The notes beneath the pieces were generated by a model, which was not told where the DNA came from, made no database searches, and worked only from the letters and a program-made list of their open reading frames with translations. A DNA stretch of 64,000 bases, taken from contig JAJTTP010000001.1 in NCBI GenBank assembly GCA_023313575.1, positions 2,108,001 to 2,172,000 on the forward strand. Reading direction: 5' to 3'. Positions 38,875 to 50,817 of this stretch are shown here, piece by piece. Every line of letters begins with the position of its first letter. Positions within the stretch are counted from its first letter, which is position 1. This stretch comes from Eutypella sp. D-1 (lineage: Eukaryota > Ascomycota > Sordariomycetes > Xylariales > Diatrypaceae). A program made the translations under genes and the position numbers.

Positions 38875-39276
38875 ATGAGCGAGTCAAGCACGATCGGCCT
38901 CACGAAGGAGGCCCGGCCACGAGAAACGCCAGGGGCGGGGACCAAAAAGCCAGGAAGCGCAGCCGCGGGCGCGGACACGGACGTATCGGGACAGCTCGCA
39001 GGGCAGGACCCAGCAGTGCAAGACTACACGTCCGACGAAGGTACGACCAAGAGTCCTGCCAAACCGAGAAGGTCAACAGTCAGTTTTCAGATCAACACCA
39101 CCAAGCCCCTCCAGCTGTCCGCCAGATCCTACGCGCCCGCTAGGCCGCCTACGCCATACCCTAGTGGTCACTTCCCCAAGGAATTTGAATGCGATGACCT
39201 TCTCCATGCCTTGTTGTCGCTGATCGGGGTGTTGTCGATCAAGGTGTTGTTGGTTTTGCTATATAGGCGGCACTAG
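38875..39276 (+). CDS. Small protein with C-terminal membrane tail (hypothetical)
   Basis: A 133-aa frame beginning at ATG 38875, directly after a CT-rich leader. The frame stays open upstream to 38719, but that part translates the leader and is probably not protein. The first 110 residues are polar and disordered (rich in Ala, Pro, Thr, Lys). The last 25 residues form one hydrophobic segment (LLHALLSLIGVLSIKVLLVL) followed by YRRH. This is the layout of a tail-anchored protein, and a basic C-terminal end is often seen in mitochondrial outer-membrane members. No family recognised. An undetected intron or a different end is possible. Confidence 0.45.
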   Translation: MSESSTIGLTKEARPRETPGAGTKKPGSAAAGADTDVSGQLAGQDPAVQDYTSDEGTTKSPAKPRRSTVSFQINTTKPLQLSARSYAPARPPTPYPSGHFPKEFECDDLLHALLSLIGVLSIKVLLVLLYRRH

Positions 39277-40102
39277 TAAATAGTGCCGCTAATTCTACCT
39301 TCGCAAAATTTTAACAGGTGTCACCGTCAAGTGTTCGTCGCATCTGAAGATGGATTGGGGGGGCACTGTGGACTGCAGATGACGGGAGAAGGGTTTGCGA
39401 TATAGTTATCAGGTCGTGTGGTTACTGGTAGACTTGACTGGCATCTAGGCAGCAAGATGTTCCCAACATGAGTAGCAGGGGCAGGTCCCGCTGGCACTCC
39501 TCGAAAAAAAAAACTTGTGCACGTCAATTGGATCAAGTCATATCTGTTACGCTTCGAGTCTTTGTTCTTCACCTCCTCTAGGCCTGTTGTAACCTTGTGG
39601 TCGTGTGATAGGAGTGCCGTTACCAGCCTGTGTACCTACCTACCTAAGTACATAGTATATGTACTTAGATGGGTAATAACCATTTCGACACTTTATTACA
39701 GTTTACCACCTTGCTATAGCGACCTAAGTATATCCCTCCAAAATAGCTGTCGGCCCCGGGGTGGCTTGACAGCTGGAGCAGCCCCTGAACTAATCAGCCG
39801 GCCCCTTTTAGTTATGGAGACTAGCTACCACCTACACACCAACATTTTCGATCAAATTCTTAGATGATTGAATTTGAACCAAGCAACTGGCATTGTCATG
39901 TCTCATTTACCCTTTTCCTTGCCGGGGTTCACTTGTTATTCACTGGGGATTCAACCAAATATCTAATTATAGAAGCGAAATTAATGGAAACAAACGAAAT
40001 CTAAAAGGGATACCAACATGGAACAGACGGAAAGCAGGTCACACGTTAATTTAGGGATGGAATTACGAGGTATTCAATTGGTATTGGTTTTAATCGTACC
40101 CC
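39277..40102. other. Intergenic region before the dehydrogenase gene
   Basis: About 830 bp with no supported gene. It should contain the 3' ends of the two convergent flanking genes. A palindromic CCTACCTACCTAAGTA stretch lies at 39634-39652. Confidence 0.5.
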
Positions 40103-41218
40103 CTACTCCTTCTTGAAAAGGTGCGCATTCACCGGCGTCAGCGGCTTGCCCTTCAGGAGGGAACTCTCAATGTTCTCCATCGCAAGCCTCTCGAAGCCGT
40201 GGTTGGTCTCGATGGCGCCGCCACCGTTGTGGCAGGTCAACGTGACGTTGTTCATCTTGGTCAGCTCGGGGTGGACGTGGGGCTCGTTCTGGAACACGTC
40301 GAGACCGGCGGCGTGGAGGCGGCCGCTCTTCAACGCCTCTACCAGCGCGCCCTCGTCCACCAGCGTGCCGCGCGCGATGTTGACGAACCGCGAGCCCTGC
40401 TTGAACTTGGCGAACCGCTCGGCGTCGAGCAGCACCTTGCCGCCGAACGGTGTCGCGAGCACCACGCAGTCCGACACCGCCAGCAGCTTGTCCAGCTCGT
40501 CGACGTACGTCGCGCCCACCGCTGCCTCCTGCTCCGCCGACTTCTTGACGATGTCGTGGTAGTACACCTTGATGCCGAAGCACGCGTACGCCTTCTTGGC
40601 GATTGTGTAGCCGATGTTGCCCAGCCCTATGATCCCGAGGACGTGGCCCCGCGGGTTGTGCGCCGTCATGGTCGCGTACTTGTGCGCCTCCGTCCACTGC
40701 TCCGGATCGCCGGACCGCGCCGCGAGGTGCGTCCACGTCATGTTCCGGAACACGGAGAGGATGTGGAAGATGGCCATATCACCAACTGCCTCCGAGGATG
40801 CCTGCGCACCGTTGCAGTAGAGGATACCTAGAAGTGTATCCCATCAGCCAGTGGTCTTTACGGAGGTTACAGATTAAAAGGGGCGGGGTTTGGACGAACC
40901 GTGCTCGGCCATGATGTCAACATCAGCCCAATCATACCCAGCGCCAGCGCTAGCATAAATCTTCATAGACTTGGGCAACAAGGGGATCAGTTCCTTGTCC
41001 CAGCGCCCCATCTCGCCGCCCGTGTTCCAGAATGGCCGGAAGACCGCCACGAAGTCACCCCATTTTCGGTCCCTCAGCGCCTGGAGGAACGGCTCTCTCT
41101 GGCGCTCCTCAGCCGAGGGCCGAATTACCGTGAACTCAGATGCGAACCGCTCATACACATCGTGGTTGTGCTTCACGGCATCGCCGATGTGGAGAACGAC
41201 TGGCTTGGCTGATCCCAT
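40103..41218 (-). CDS. D-2-hydroxyacid dehydrogenase, D-mandelate dehydrogenase-like
   Basis: Two exons on the minus strand, 41218-40900 and 40827-40103, giving 347 aa. The family oxidises D-2-hydroxyacids or reduces 2-ketoacids (for example glyoxylate, hydroxypyruvate or benzoylformate) with NAD(P). The Rossmann motif GLGNIG is at residues 174-179, and Asp198 at the end of the next strand suggests NAD preference. The catalytic set is present: Arg259 in NIARG, Glu288 in NEP and His306 in CHNGG. The sequence layout fits the fungal D-mandelate-dehydrogenase-like branch better than formate or phosphoglycerate dehydrogenases; the true substrate is unknown. ATG 41218 is preferred over a GTG 18 codons upstream. 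Intron 40899-40828 has GTTCGT and CTAG. The gene is divergent from an MFS permease 2 kb away. Confidence 0.92.
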
Positions 41219-43247
41219 CCTTGCGATAACGGACTTATAGTATTCAAATATTGATGTAAACAGGACGGGCACGCTTATACTATTCGTGAAGACTTCTATA
41301 TCTCTATACCAGCCTTTCTAGCCTTGTCTACCGATGGCTTCTCTTTATACTGAATGAGGCAGCGAAAGCGAGGTCCGGAGCGGGGTCCGCGTGCTTAGAG
41401 GCTACTCAGCAGAGCCGCCGAATTAGAGAGCCGGCCGATATGAGTCTTCCGAGGCGAGGGCCGACCTACCTAAGTAGTAGTCGGGGTGGTCTGGACCAAA
41501 AATAACCACACGAGTAGCAAAGCACCGACAATACTTCGGCAAGAGTCCCGAGAATCAAGCTAGCCGAGCCTTTAGCCCTTCCTTCTTCGCCTTCGAACAG
41601 GTGAAGGCTGGAACTCTGTCGGCAAATAGCTTGGAATCGGATAGACTATGCTAGTCCTTCATCTAGTACGGAATGAGCGAGTGTGATTCAATTATATAAA
41701 ATTAAGTAAGCGTCGGGTCTCGAAACCATTATACCAGTGCTTACAATACGCACTTAGGCCCTTGCGGAGGCGGGTCTTCACGTATGGAGACAGGATGGGG
41801 TGCGGTCTGGGGTACGGCTTTGGCGACTCCTGGTTGGGCCAGAGTTGAGGAGTTGGGAATAGTTACTTAGCTAGCGGATGAACTAAATCCCTCTCCTTTT
41901 CGGCCGGATGACCATATTAGGATGAAATGAGGGCGAAATGTGGAGAGGATCTCGACTCTTCAAACGAGGCACACGATGACTGCCAGAAAGTTGTTTACTC
42001 TCAATTCGAAGTGGTATCGCCCTGGTCTATCCTACCTTGGAGGTCCCTCGAAGAAACCGGACGACGTGTAAAAATACCTTACAATACCGGAAATAACTAG
42101 GTTAAAAGAAATTCAAATGTGAATAATAAGTAAATGAGTAGTACATAATCACAGTTCTACTACACGTCCCTAATTATTTACCTGGTTGTTCGGATTAGTA
42201 GTATAGGAGGCGATAGTAGTGTATTCAGTGGTGGTTGTGGACCTGAGAATTGTTCAGTCTCCTGTCAACTCCTACGGCCTATGAAATGGACCCGCGTCTC
42301 TGGAGAGCCTATATCCAGAACCTATCAAAGGTTTCACTTGTAGACCATATTCCTGTTGTACACAGACACTCATACCAATTATCAGATCGTTTTGTTACCT
42401 ATTCTTCTCGCTAGTCAGCACTTCCACAAGGAGGTAGGCGTGTGCAGCTAGCCGGCAGACGGGCTGGAGTAGTGCCGAATTATCTTGCCCCAAGCCGGAA
42501 CAAAGACCGGACAGACGTGCTTGGCATATGAGCATAGAAATCAAATCCACGGCAGAGATGGACTAGTGCCCGATTGCCGGCTCGTACAACAGCATGCACC
42601 CAAACCATAGCCGAAGCCCTGGTCGTATCAACCTCCAAACATCATAATAGAGGAAGCACAGATGAACAAAGAGAATGGTCATCCGCAGTCAAATTTCTCC
42701 GTAGTCTGCGTCGACTAAAGGAGGGCCGCAGCCGAACTATATATCATCCCTTATATGCCAGTTCCACTTCACCAATACCATCTAGGTTTGCCCCAGAGGC
42801 AATCTGATCTGATGATCTGACGATCTGACTGCAGCTTTATTATGTAAATCATGTACTGACTGACTGAATATCGATCACTCGGCTGCTACATGTCTATATG
42901 ACCAACTAGTTCTAGCGTAGGCGACGCATAGAGGGTCCCTGCCGATAGGCGACGACGCCATCCCTACACAGACCATGTCCCACACAGCTACATCGTGGGG
43001 AACTATCGCCATCGCGGAGAAGCTCACGTGGGGTTCCAGATCCTGGGGAACATGATAGTGGGGAAAGGACTGCACGGATCTCTAGCACACTTAATATATA
43101 TACGCGTTCCAACGGAACACTCCATCATGAATTGACCCCCTTTCAACGCGTTCGGAAAGTGAAGGTTCACCTTGTCTTTCTTTCAAGTACAGCGTTCAAC
43201 CTTTCGACAAGTCAAAGCCTAGTAGAACCCGAGGAGAGTCCTGCAAG
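41219..43247. promoter_or_regulatory. Divergent intergenic region, dehydrogenase and MFS permease
   Basis: Two kb between divergent starts, with no supported gene. AT-rich patches lie at 42060-42200. It should contain both promoters and could carry shared control sites, but I identified no specific operator. Confidence 0.5.
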
Positions 43248-45166
43248 ATGACGGCCGACAACGATCACTCCGGCTTGAAGCCGGCCGCGGAAGCGAGTGC
43301 CCTCCACCTCGACACCCTTGGCAAGGACCTCAAAGTCGTTGACGGAGCGATTGTTATCGAGAACCGCGCCGAGAAGGAGAAGAAACTTCTGCGCCGGATA
43401 GACTTACGCATGATGCCCTTGATGATGTTAATCTGTAGGTTACCAACCCCATGTGTGTTATTTACTATGGAGTGAGACTAACTGAGTTGCCAGATGTCCT
43501 AAATTACTTGGACCGGAACAGTAAGTTAAAGATGAAAATTCCAGTCTTCGAGACTCGAGACACTTGTGTCTTTGGACCATCTTTAGACGAGGCCGTGATC
43601 GTCCAGGACACCGTCTCTAGCCCTACTCTTAGGTAACTAATTCAAAACTACCAGATATCGCGACGGCACGTCTCGGGAATTTCGAGGCGGACATTGGACT
43701 TGAAGGAACGCAGTATAATACTATCATCAGCATCTTTTTCGTCGGGTATATCTTGACACAGATCCCGACCAACATGATATTGAACAAGGTCAGGCCTTCG
43801 CGTTTCCTGCCGACCATTATGTGCTGCTGGGCCATTGTCAGTGCGTGTACCGGCGCCGTACAAAACTACCCTGGCATGGTGGTTCTGCGGTTCCTTCTCG
43901 GCTTCGTTGAGGCCCCTTTCTTCCGTAAGTCGCCCCAAGGATAGGTTTCCTAGGGAGATGACTGATAAGCTGATATTTGAACCTTAGCCGGTGCTCTCTT
44001 CCTGTTCAGCTCGTGGTACACAAAGAAGGAACTTGCTGCTCGCATCTCCATCCTGTATGCCGCTGGTCAGATGGCCGGCGCGTTCGGAGGTCTGCTCGGA
44101 GCTGCCATTATGGACGGGATGGATGGGAAGGCCGGTCTCCCTAACTGGCGATGGCTCTGTAAGTCACCCTCTGTCTTCTGATATTCACCCATTTGGGGAG
44201 CTTCCGGCTAACGAGAACTGCGTAGTCATCATCGAGGGCGCTGCGACCATCCCCGTTGCCGTTGTCGCCATGTTCGTCGTTCCCGATTATCCAGCGACCA
44301 CGAAGTGGCTGTCCGACGAGGAGCGGACAATCGCCGTCCTCCGGATCGCCGAGGAGGCCAACGAGGAGGACGACCGCGCCGAGACGCCTGGTATGGTTGG
44401 CCTGAAGATGGCCTTCATGGACCCTGCGCTCTACCTGATCTGGTTTATGCAGCTTGGCCTGAACACTGCAGCTGGTGAGATCACCTTTGCCACCGCGCCC
44501 CTATTCGGATTGGGAAGAGCACCGTCTGACTAATCATGTCTGTAAATAGCGTTCACGAACTTCTTCCCGACTATCGTGCAGACCCTAGGCTATGGACAGA
44601 CCGACACACTGCTCCTGTCAGCACCACCGTACGTGTTCGCGGCAATCCTGGGTATCATCAACTCGACGCACAGTGATCGGACGAAGGAGCGATGGTTGCA
44701 TGTGGTGTGGCCACAGGTATTCGCGTCAGCCGGTTTCATCATCTCGGCGGCGACGCTCAACGTGGCGGCGCGCTACGTGTCGACGTTCATGATGATGTCG
44801 ATCTACGGGTCGTTCGGGTGCATTTTGTCGTGGGTATCGACGACGCTGCCGCGTCCGTCGACGAAACGCGCCATCTCGTACGCCGTCGTCAACGCCGGCT
44901 CCAACCTCGCCTCCATCTACGCCTCCTACTTCTACCCCAAGAGCCAGGGCCCTCGATATTGGCAGGCAAACGTCGCCAACGTCGCGTTTTCCGGCGCCTG
45001 CATCGTCCTCGCCACCATGCTGCGCTTCTACCTGCGCTGGAGGAACAATCAGTTCGATCGCGCTTCCGAGGAGGACCTGAGGGAGGAGGGCACCACCACC
45101 GGCTCACGGTGCCGTGCTCTGGGGGAGAAGTGGCAGTGCCACCCCGACTACAGGTATACTATGTAA
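43248..45166 (+). CDS. MFS permease, Dal5-like anion:cation symporter family
   Basis: Six exons: 43248-43434, 43494-43520, 43655-43924, 43988-44158, 44226-44474 and 44550-45166, giving 506 aa. The family imports organic anions and vitamins such as allantoate, nicotinate, pantothenate or biotin precursors across the plasma membrane by proton symport. The family signature at the end of TM1, YVLNYLDRNNIATARL, is at residues 63-78 and is encoded largely by a 27-nt exon. Other hallmarks are EGTQYNTIISIFFVGYI (TM2), FLLGFVEAPFFPG with SSWYTKKELAAR, and FIIEGAATIP. About twelve membrane segments can be counted, with a charged central loop (SDEERTIAVLRIAEEANEED). All five introns are phase 1. Substrate cannot be deduced. 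The C-terminal tail is short and Cys/Arg-rich. Confidence 0.93.
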
Positions 45167-45468
45167 GAGCTGTTCTCGCTTTTCGTCGTCGCCGGTACTT
45201 TCGCATACACTTCAGAGCATATACTACAAGGCTTCGTTTGATAGAAAAACAAGTTCTTCCAGCTGGGTTTGCTTAGGTAGAGACATATTGTATTAGCGAT
45301 GAAGCAGGCGATGATTACCGATGTTCGTGGACATACTCAAAACCCCCAAGTCAGACCGTTGTACACCACCTACCTATGTGGCCAATGTCTACGTAAGCAA
45401 GTAGCTTGCCACGAAATAGACATGAGATGTATCGTAGTATGAATAAGTAGCGAAGCAACGATGCCATC
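45167..45468. other. Convergent 3' spacer, MFS and GNAT genes
   Basis: Roughly 300 bp between two convergent stop codons. It should contain two 3' untranslated regions; nothing else is seen. Confidence 0.5.
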
Positions 45469-46999
45469 CTACTCGAATGAACTCCAAGACACCGCCCAAG
45501 CAATCCTACCGCCCAGACTCCTGCAGACGCCCTGGCTGCCTAAGTTGTCCGGCGCAACGTTGGCCCAGCCGTACCCTGCGTCGTCGTAGTCCTTTAGGTG
45601 GTCACGTAGAAGCTTGACTGTCACGGCTTTCGCGAGCCCCCTCCCGCGGTACTCCGGTTCACAGTGCAGACTGCTTAGCGAGGAGTCGGGCCCTGTGTCG
45701 CTGAGTTAGCCCTGGATGGAATTTCGGGCGTTCGTTTATCCTCATTTCTTATCATGATAATTCGTTTATTGCGGTTCGTTTTCAACACCCCCTCTCGCTT
45801 TCACCCGGTCACACTTACCGAGAAGAGCCCACGCGATCGGTGTTCCGTCCTCGAGCTTGATGGCGACGCTTCGTAGCAGGAGTAGTGTGCGCCTAGCAAG
45901 TTGACATTCCGTCAGTGTCGTCTTTTCCCCCGCATTGCTAGATCCACACACGCGCATCATTCTCAGGCTTCCCCCTCGACCCATCCACATAGGTAAGTCA
46001 GAAGGCAGATCAAGGAACTAGCGAGGGTCATGACGCGGATACCCGTAATCACACTCGGGGCACCTAGGTGAACTCACTCAGTCCTCTTGAGGCTCGACCG
46101 CGCGAGCACGGTGGGTATGTCGGCGCGGTCAACGGCGCCCCAGCGCATGCCGGACGGCAGCGGGCGGGCGGCGACGTCCGGCAGGCCGTCGACGCGAAAC
46201 AGCCACTTGTCCCAGTGGGTGACAACTGGGAAGGTGAGGCCGCGGGTAGTCAGCGCGCGGCGCAGCCTCTCATTAAGCCCGCCGACCAGCACCCGTTGGG
46301 GTTGCGCCCGCTCCGGCCCCCCAGAGTACGTCTCCCGGAACCGTCGCACCTCGTGCATGAGTGCCGCTGCTTGGTTGCCCGCTGCCCGTGCTGCGGCTGC
46401 GGAGGAAGAGGCGGTTGCGTCGAGTGCGTCGTCCGCATCTGAGCCCGTGCGCTCTAACGTCGAATACAGCCATAACTCAGTCTCCGGGCCTGTGGTTGGA
46501 GAATCAGGGTCAGTAGTGCTTCCCCCCTTTTTTTCCCCTACTCTCGTCTCTCATCCGAACCTAACCCCGCACCTCCCTTCCTCTATATTTACTCCGCAAA
46601 ATTCCGTCTCCCTGTGAATAATCAAGTACGGCCTACTCTGCGAAAGATGGCACATGCATTTTGAAAAGTAAATAATTTAAATTTTAAAATAAAAGCAAAC
46701 AAGGGTGTTTTCTTACTGCGCGACAAATCCAAATACCCGGCGGTGAACGAAATGTCCGGGTCTGATTCCGGTTCCGATCTCGACTCCGGACCGGAAGCCT
46801 GGAGCGCGGTCTCCGAGGCCCAGAGGATGCGCGCGTGCTCGGTGATGCCGCCGGCGAAGCGGGTGAACTCGAGGCGGCGCAGGAGGGGCAAGGAGTGAGG
46901 GGCGTGGCGGCGGAGGAGTGCGAGGAGGCGGGGTGGGGGTTCCGCGTACACGACTACGACGACCCCTCCTTCGGAACCGACTTCTTCTTCCCCGGGCAT
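45469..46999 (-). CDS. GNAT-family acyl-CoA N-acyltransferase (FR47-like)
   Basis: Four exons on the minus strand: 46999-46717, 46489-46078, 45892-45819 and 45692-45469, giving 330 aa. GNAT enzymes move an acyl group from acyl-CoA to an amine. The C-terminal part has the layout of the FR47 subgroup: LEDGTPIAWALLGPDSSLSS, then the acyl-CoA pyrophosphate-binding loop EYRGRGLAKAV at residues 270-280 (R/Q-X2-G-X-G/A), then YGWANVAPDN. The N-terminal half (SAGYLDLSR-type motif in exon 1, PETELWLYSTLE in exon 2) matches many uncharacterised fungal homologues. Exon 2 holds an Ala-rich insertion. Splices were fixed by frame and phase (1, 2, 1). The acceptor of exon 4 is the CACAG ending at 45693; the upstream CTCAG would cause an early stop. 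Substrate unknown. Confidence 0.88.
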
Positions 47000-47904
47000 G
47001 TCCCGTTCACTTGTTCCTTCCGCCGCCGACGATGCTGTTGGTTGGTTGGCTGGTAATAGAGAGCTCTAATAAAGCTCGGAAGTGCAGTAGAGCAGAAGAA
47101 GGGGAATGGGGAAGAGTAGATGGGCGTAAGGATATAATATGTAGAGGAGACTTCCATGGAGTGGGGAAATCTATATGAATATTCCGGCGTACGGACATGT
47201 CGTCTTTCCGCAATGTCGGGCTTAGTTTAGGCTGACTCAATGGAACACTTATGGACTTTTACGATTTAGTGCATCCGGTATCGCGCCGGGAAGCCGTGTC
47301 CTACCGGGGATATAATAGATAACCACGAGTTACAGGGGTAATAGAGATGGCATAACTACTGATTTACTTCAAGTTAGAGTATCAGATCTAAGTCTGTATA
47401 TACTTAAGGTACGAATTACCCAGGAAGCTTTTCTGGATATGCGGTCTAAACACACACACACACACATGCAATAAGCTGGCATATAGCGCGGGGTATCTAT
47501 CAGGATACCGTCGGGTATGCTTTTATTCCTACCTAGCCGTTCTAGAGGTAACTTATAGCCTCCTCCATCCACCAATAAACCAAACCGGATAACTCCGTGC
47601 TATTCAAACCCCTATTTCCATGCCCCCTCGTATTTTGGAATCCTAATGCATCCTTAGGTGTGTAGCTGCCTCCCACCCTCCAAGTACACCGATAATCTCC
47701 GTCACAGTAGACGAGAAACCAATAACACCATGACGATTGATTAAATAAGATGCAAAATCGCCTCGAAGACCACCGGTCCATCTAAGAACCAAACAGCCGT
47801 CGTCGCAAGGCTCGCGAAAAGAAGTTTGTAGAGTGTTCTAATCTAACATAGTTGTATCATCGCCGACAGTCCTCCCGGGAGCCTTAATGCTTCGTGAAGG
47901 GCCC
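47000..47904. other. Intergenic region, GNAT to DUF3602 gene
   Basis: About 900 bp with no supported gene. It holds the GNAT promoter side and the 3' end of the DUF3602 gene; both genes are on the minus strand. A short CA dinucleotide run lies at about 47450-47466. Confidence 0.5.
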
Positions 47905-48433
47905 CTAGGTCTTCTTGAGCAGATCCTTGGCCTTCTCCGTTAGACCGTGGTGGGGTTTCTGCTCGTTTCCGCCCGCCTTCGCGCGCGGAAGCTCGGAGTC
48001 CTCCGGGGTAGAACTCCTCACAATATTGGCAGCGCCACCACGACCGTAGTGCGTCACGCCTGCGCTGGGCCGGCGCTCGATACTGTGACGATTGTGTTAA
48101 TATGAGAGAATTATGTATAGAAGGTTCTGCAGCGAGTGCGGAGACTGAAAGTCTAGCCTGGATTGCAGCAGATGGGCAGTCACATGAAGGGGAAGTGTAT
48201 GCATGGGTTGGCTAAAGGGGGGGGGGGGGGGGAGTGGATTTGACTCACGGCTCGACATCCTGCGCGAGGCGCGCTTCAACGGGGTCTGCATTGATCGCCA
48301 TATTGCCAGAGCCGCCGCGACCTGTGCTGTAGACGGCGGTCTTCAGAGTGGGCGTCTGTAGGTCCGCTGGGGTCAGCTTGGGGGACTTGGCATCGGTTAT
48401 ATTGCCCGCCCCTCCCCTGCCTGTCGACTGCAT
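47905..48433 (-). CDS. DUF3602 / Par32-like small protein
   Basis: Two exons on the minus strand, 48433-48249 and 48082-47905, giving 120 aa. The family (PF12223) is defined by repeated GRGGAGN boxes. Three are seen: GRGGAGN at residues 5-11, GRGGSGN at 38-44 and a degenerate GRGGAAN at 75-81, the last in exon 2. Yeast Par32, the best-known relative, is phosphorylated when TORC1 is inhibited and lowers ammonium-transporter activity; that role is family knowledge, not shown here. The protein is otherwise polar and disordered with a Lys-rich C-terminus (EKAKDLLKKT). The intron contains a run of 16 G residues at 48217-48232. The ATG at 48433 is the first in a frame that stays open further upstream without another ATG. 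Confidence 0.9.
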
Positions 48434-50817
48434 CCCGGTCGTGGTTGATTGATACTGGGTTACGCGCGTAAATTGTTTATCTGTTGAGTGGTTGGAATCC
48501 CGTATTTCGTTGTTGTTGCGATCCTGGCTGTAAGTCTTGGTCCTTTTCGCACAAGACAGAGAATCGATGAGTCGCGTCAGCAATGGTGGGCGAAATAGGA
48601 CTGTTGATCTTCTATCACGTCTTTAAGAGTTGGTATTCGGTCTTCTTGTGGAAAAGGTTGCGCAGTGACTGTTTATGTCTAGTTGCAGAGACAAGGCAGA
48701 CACAGGCACCTGGAAATATATATGTTTACCACCGCGAAAGAATGCGCCCGCCCTGCCTGGTCGATTCAGGGTAAGCCACACCTTCCAACGAGCAGGTCTA
48801 GATCCAATGACCGGTTGACGAACGAAATACGAAACGTAATTTATTGCTCCGGACGGAATGAAAACAGTAAGTACGGATAGATGCCTGCACCTTGGTTTGC
48901 GGGCATATGTATAACTTATAATTGGTCACCAGAAGAGGTACGGAAAACAAACCTGGACTGTCTGAGCAATTTTTGTCTCCTCGGAGCAAATTGTTTGCTT
49001 ATCTTCTCCCGCCCAGCTGCTGAAGTATATGGTGGTCACAAGGCACACAAAAAAGCCCCCGGGCCGGGCTACTTGGTATCGCGCTTTTTTCTCCCCCTTC
49101 CTCCCCTCCCCCTCCCCTTTCGGCCAAGGCCCCGGGCTGAATACATAGGGCGAACGTCTGAAGGTTTAGGTCGCCCTTCCCCTAAGAGGTACCCGGGTAC
49201 GGAGTACTTAAGTGCCTTTTGAGTAAAAACCTTGGGGAGGGGAGGGCCTCTCCTTCCCCACAAATCGCCCAGCGGGAGATGGTAAGAGGGGGGGGGGGGG
49301 GGTGGCGGCTCTCCGCGATGGTGTCATAAGCTAAAAAGGGCGGGCACCTAGGTAGTACCCCGTAGTTATTAAGCGGGCTTCGTCCCCGAGAGAGTTTCGT
49401 GAATACTTTTAGGTAGCCAAGGTGGCACCGGACGCTTATGTCGTTTATATCGAGTTAACTTTTTAGGTAAGAAAAACGTAATGAATAACCTCTTTCCTCA
49501 GCTATTCTCAGCTGCTACCAGCTGACGATGCTCAAAAATCAGTGGGGTCACGTGCTAGGACAGTACCCGCCTAAGTCAGCATGTCAGCTTATGATGCTCA
49601 AGTAACAACTTCACCTTAAAACCCCCTAAAAGAAGAGGCCCCTTAAGTGCAAGAACTACTTTATATGTACCTATATAGACACCGACAGCGTCGCCCCGGG
49701 ACGATACCTACAAACTTTAAATATGACCCAACATGCAATAGATTTCACGTAGGCGACTAGGAAAGGCCCGGGGTTCACTTAAGTATCGGATATTGCATAG
49801 GCGCGGACTACGCATGGAAACCAGCCTTGAAAGCATGGCTAACTTCCCCGGCTGGCTTTTCTATACGTATACTTGCGCAAATGGGAAAAGCCGGCGGCGC
49901 CGCCTCGGCATCCGGGGGGTTCGCAGGCGCGGATGGCGAACCCCACTTGCCGCTCCCGCCCCTGCATTACTACCTGCCAACCTGCCCTCCATGCCTACCT
50001 ACCTAGGTAGGTAGTCAGCCCAGCCCTATGCGCATGTATGGTATATGCACAGCAAGGGACATACCCGCTCGATATAATCATTAATCATTAATTATAATGT
50101 TAGTCCCTCCCCAGCCCCGAGAACAAGGCCCGGTATATACCTTTCAAGCAGCAAGGCACCCCCCAACGGCCTAAACTGTATAGATAGATATATAAATAGA
50201 TAGATGGATGGATAGATAAATATATGCGTGCGTGCATGTGTGTGAGCGAGCGTATATGCACCTGTTAGTAGTACCTCTATCCGCCGAGCGGCATGACAAC
50301 GCCCACCGACCCAATCACAGGTTCCCTCTCCGTGCTAGTCGAAGACCTCCGACTCACATCTGTGAACGCCGCTCTCCTAGCGTTGTTCGCCTACTCTGCT
50401 ACCATGCTTTTACAGAGACTATCCTGCGTCGTGGGTGTTTAGTTAAAATAGACATCGAGAGCGCTACAATTTTCCTGGCTGTCAAGGGAAGGCCAAATTA
50501 CCACACCTGTATCAGCGTATCAGACCCTCGAATTTGACCGGCATCTATCAAATATAGAACCGCTAGCGGCGAGTCTCATGAGTACAGACTATACAATAGT
50601 GGTAATGATGATAATGTACGCAAAGTAAATTACCTAGGCTAGCTGCCGAACATACTGTATAGGCTGTAAATGACCTTTAGTGCCGCGAGGTCTAACGTTC
50701 TACTTCGTCGTCGCACCAGGCCCGGGCCAATCGCTTATCTTCCTCCATTCTTCTTCGCCATCTTTCCTTTCATCTACCTTTCCACCCTATCCCCATATCC
50801 TCTTCGTCGCGCGTTCG
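48434..50817. other. Intergenic region, DUF3602 gene to velB
   Basis: About 2.4 kb without a supported gene. It contains a pyrimidine tract (49081-49125), a run of 15 G at 49288-49302, a CACGTG E-box at about 49550, a perfect 20-bp palindrome at 49995-50014 and a GATA-type microsatellite at about 50180-50222. Open frames here (up to about 113 codons) look fortuitous. Confidence 0.5.
49995..50014. repeat. Perfect 20-bp palindrome of CCTAGGTA type
   Basis: Left arm CTACCTACCT is followed directly by right arm AGGTAGGTAG, with no loop. It is the longest perfect example I found of a palindromic word family scattered through the non-coding parts of this window. Confidence 0.85.

Noticed and set aside
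40121..40831. 236-codon plus-strand frame opposite the dehydrogenase
   Set aside because: It is a shadow of the well-supported dehydrogenase exon 2.
27447..48433. Secondary-metabolite gene cluster around the Zn2Cys6 factor, MFS permease and dehydrogenase
   Set aside because: No backbone enzyme (polyketide, nonribosomal peptide or terpene synthase) is present, and the set is interrupted by housekeeping hem12. The permease is a Dal5-type importer, not a drug exporter.
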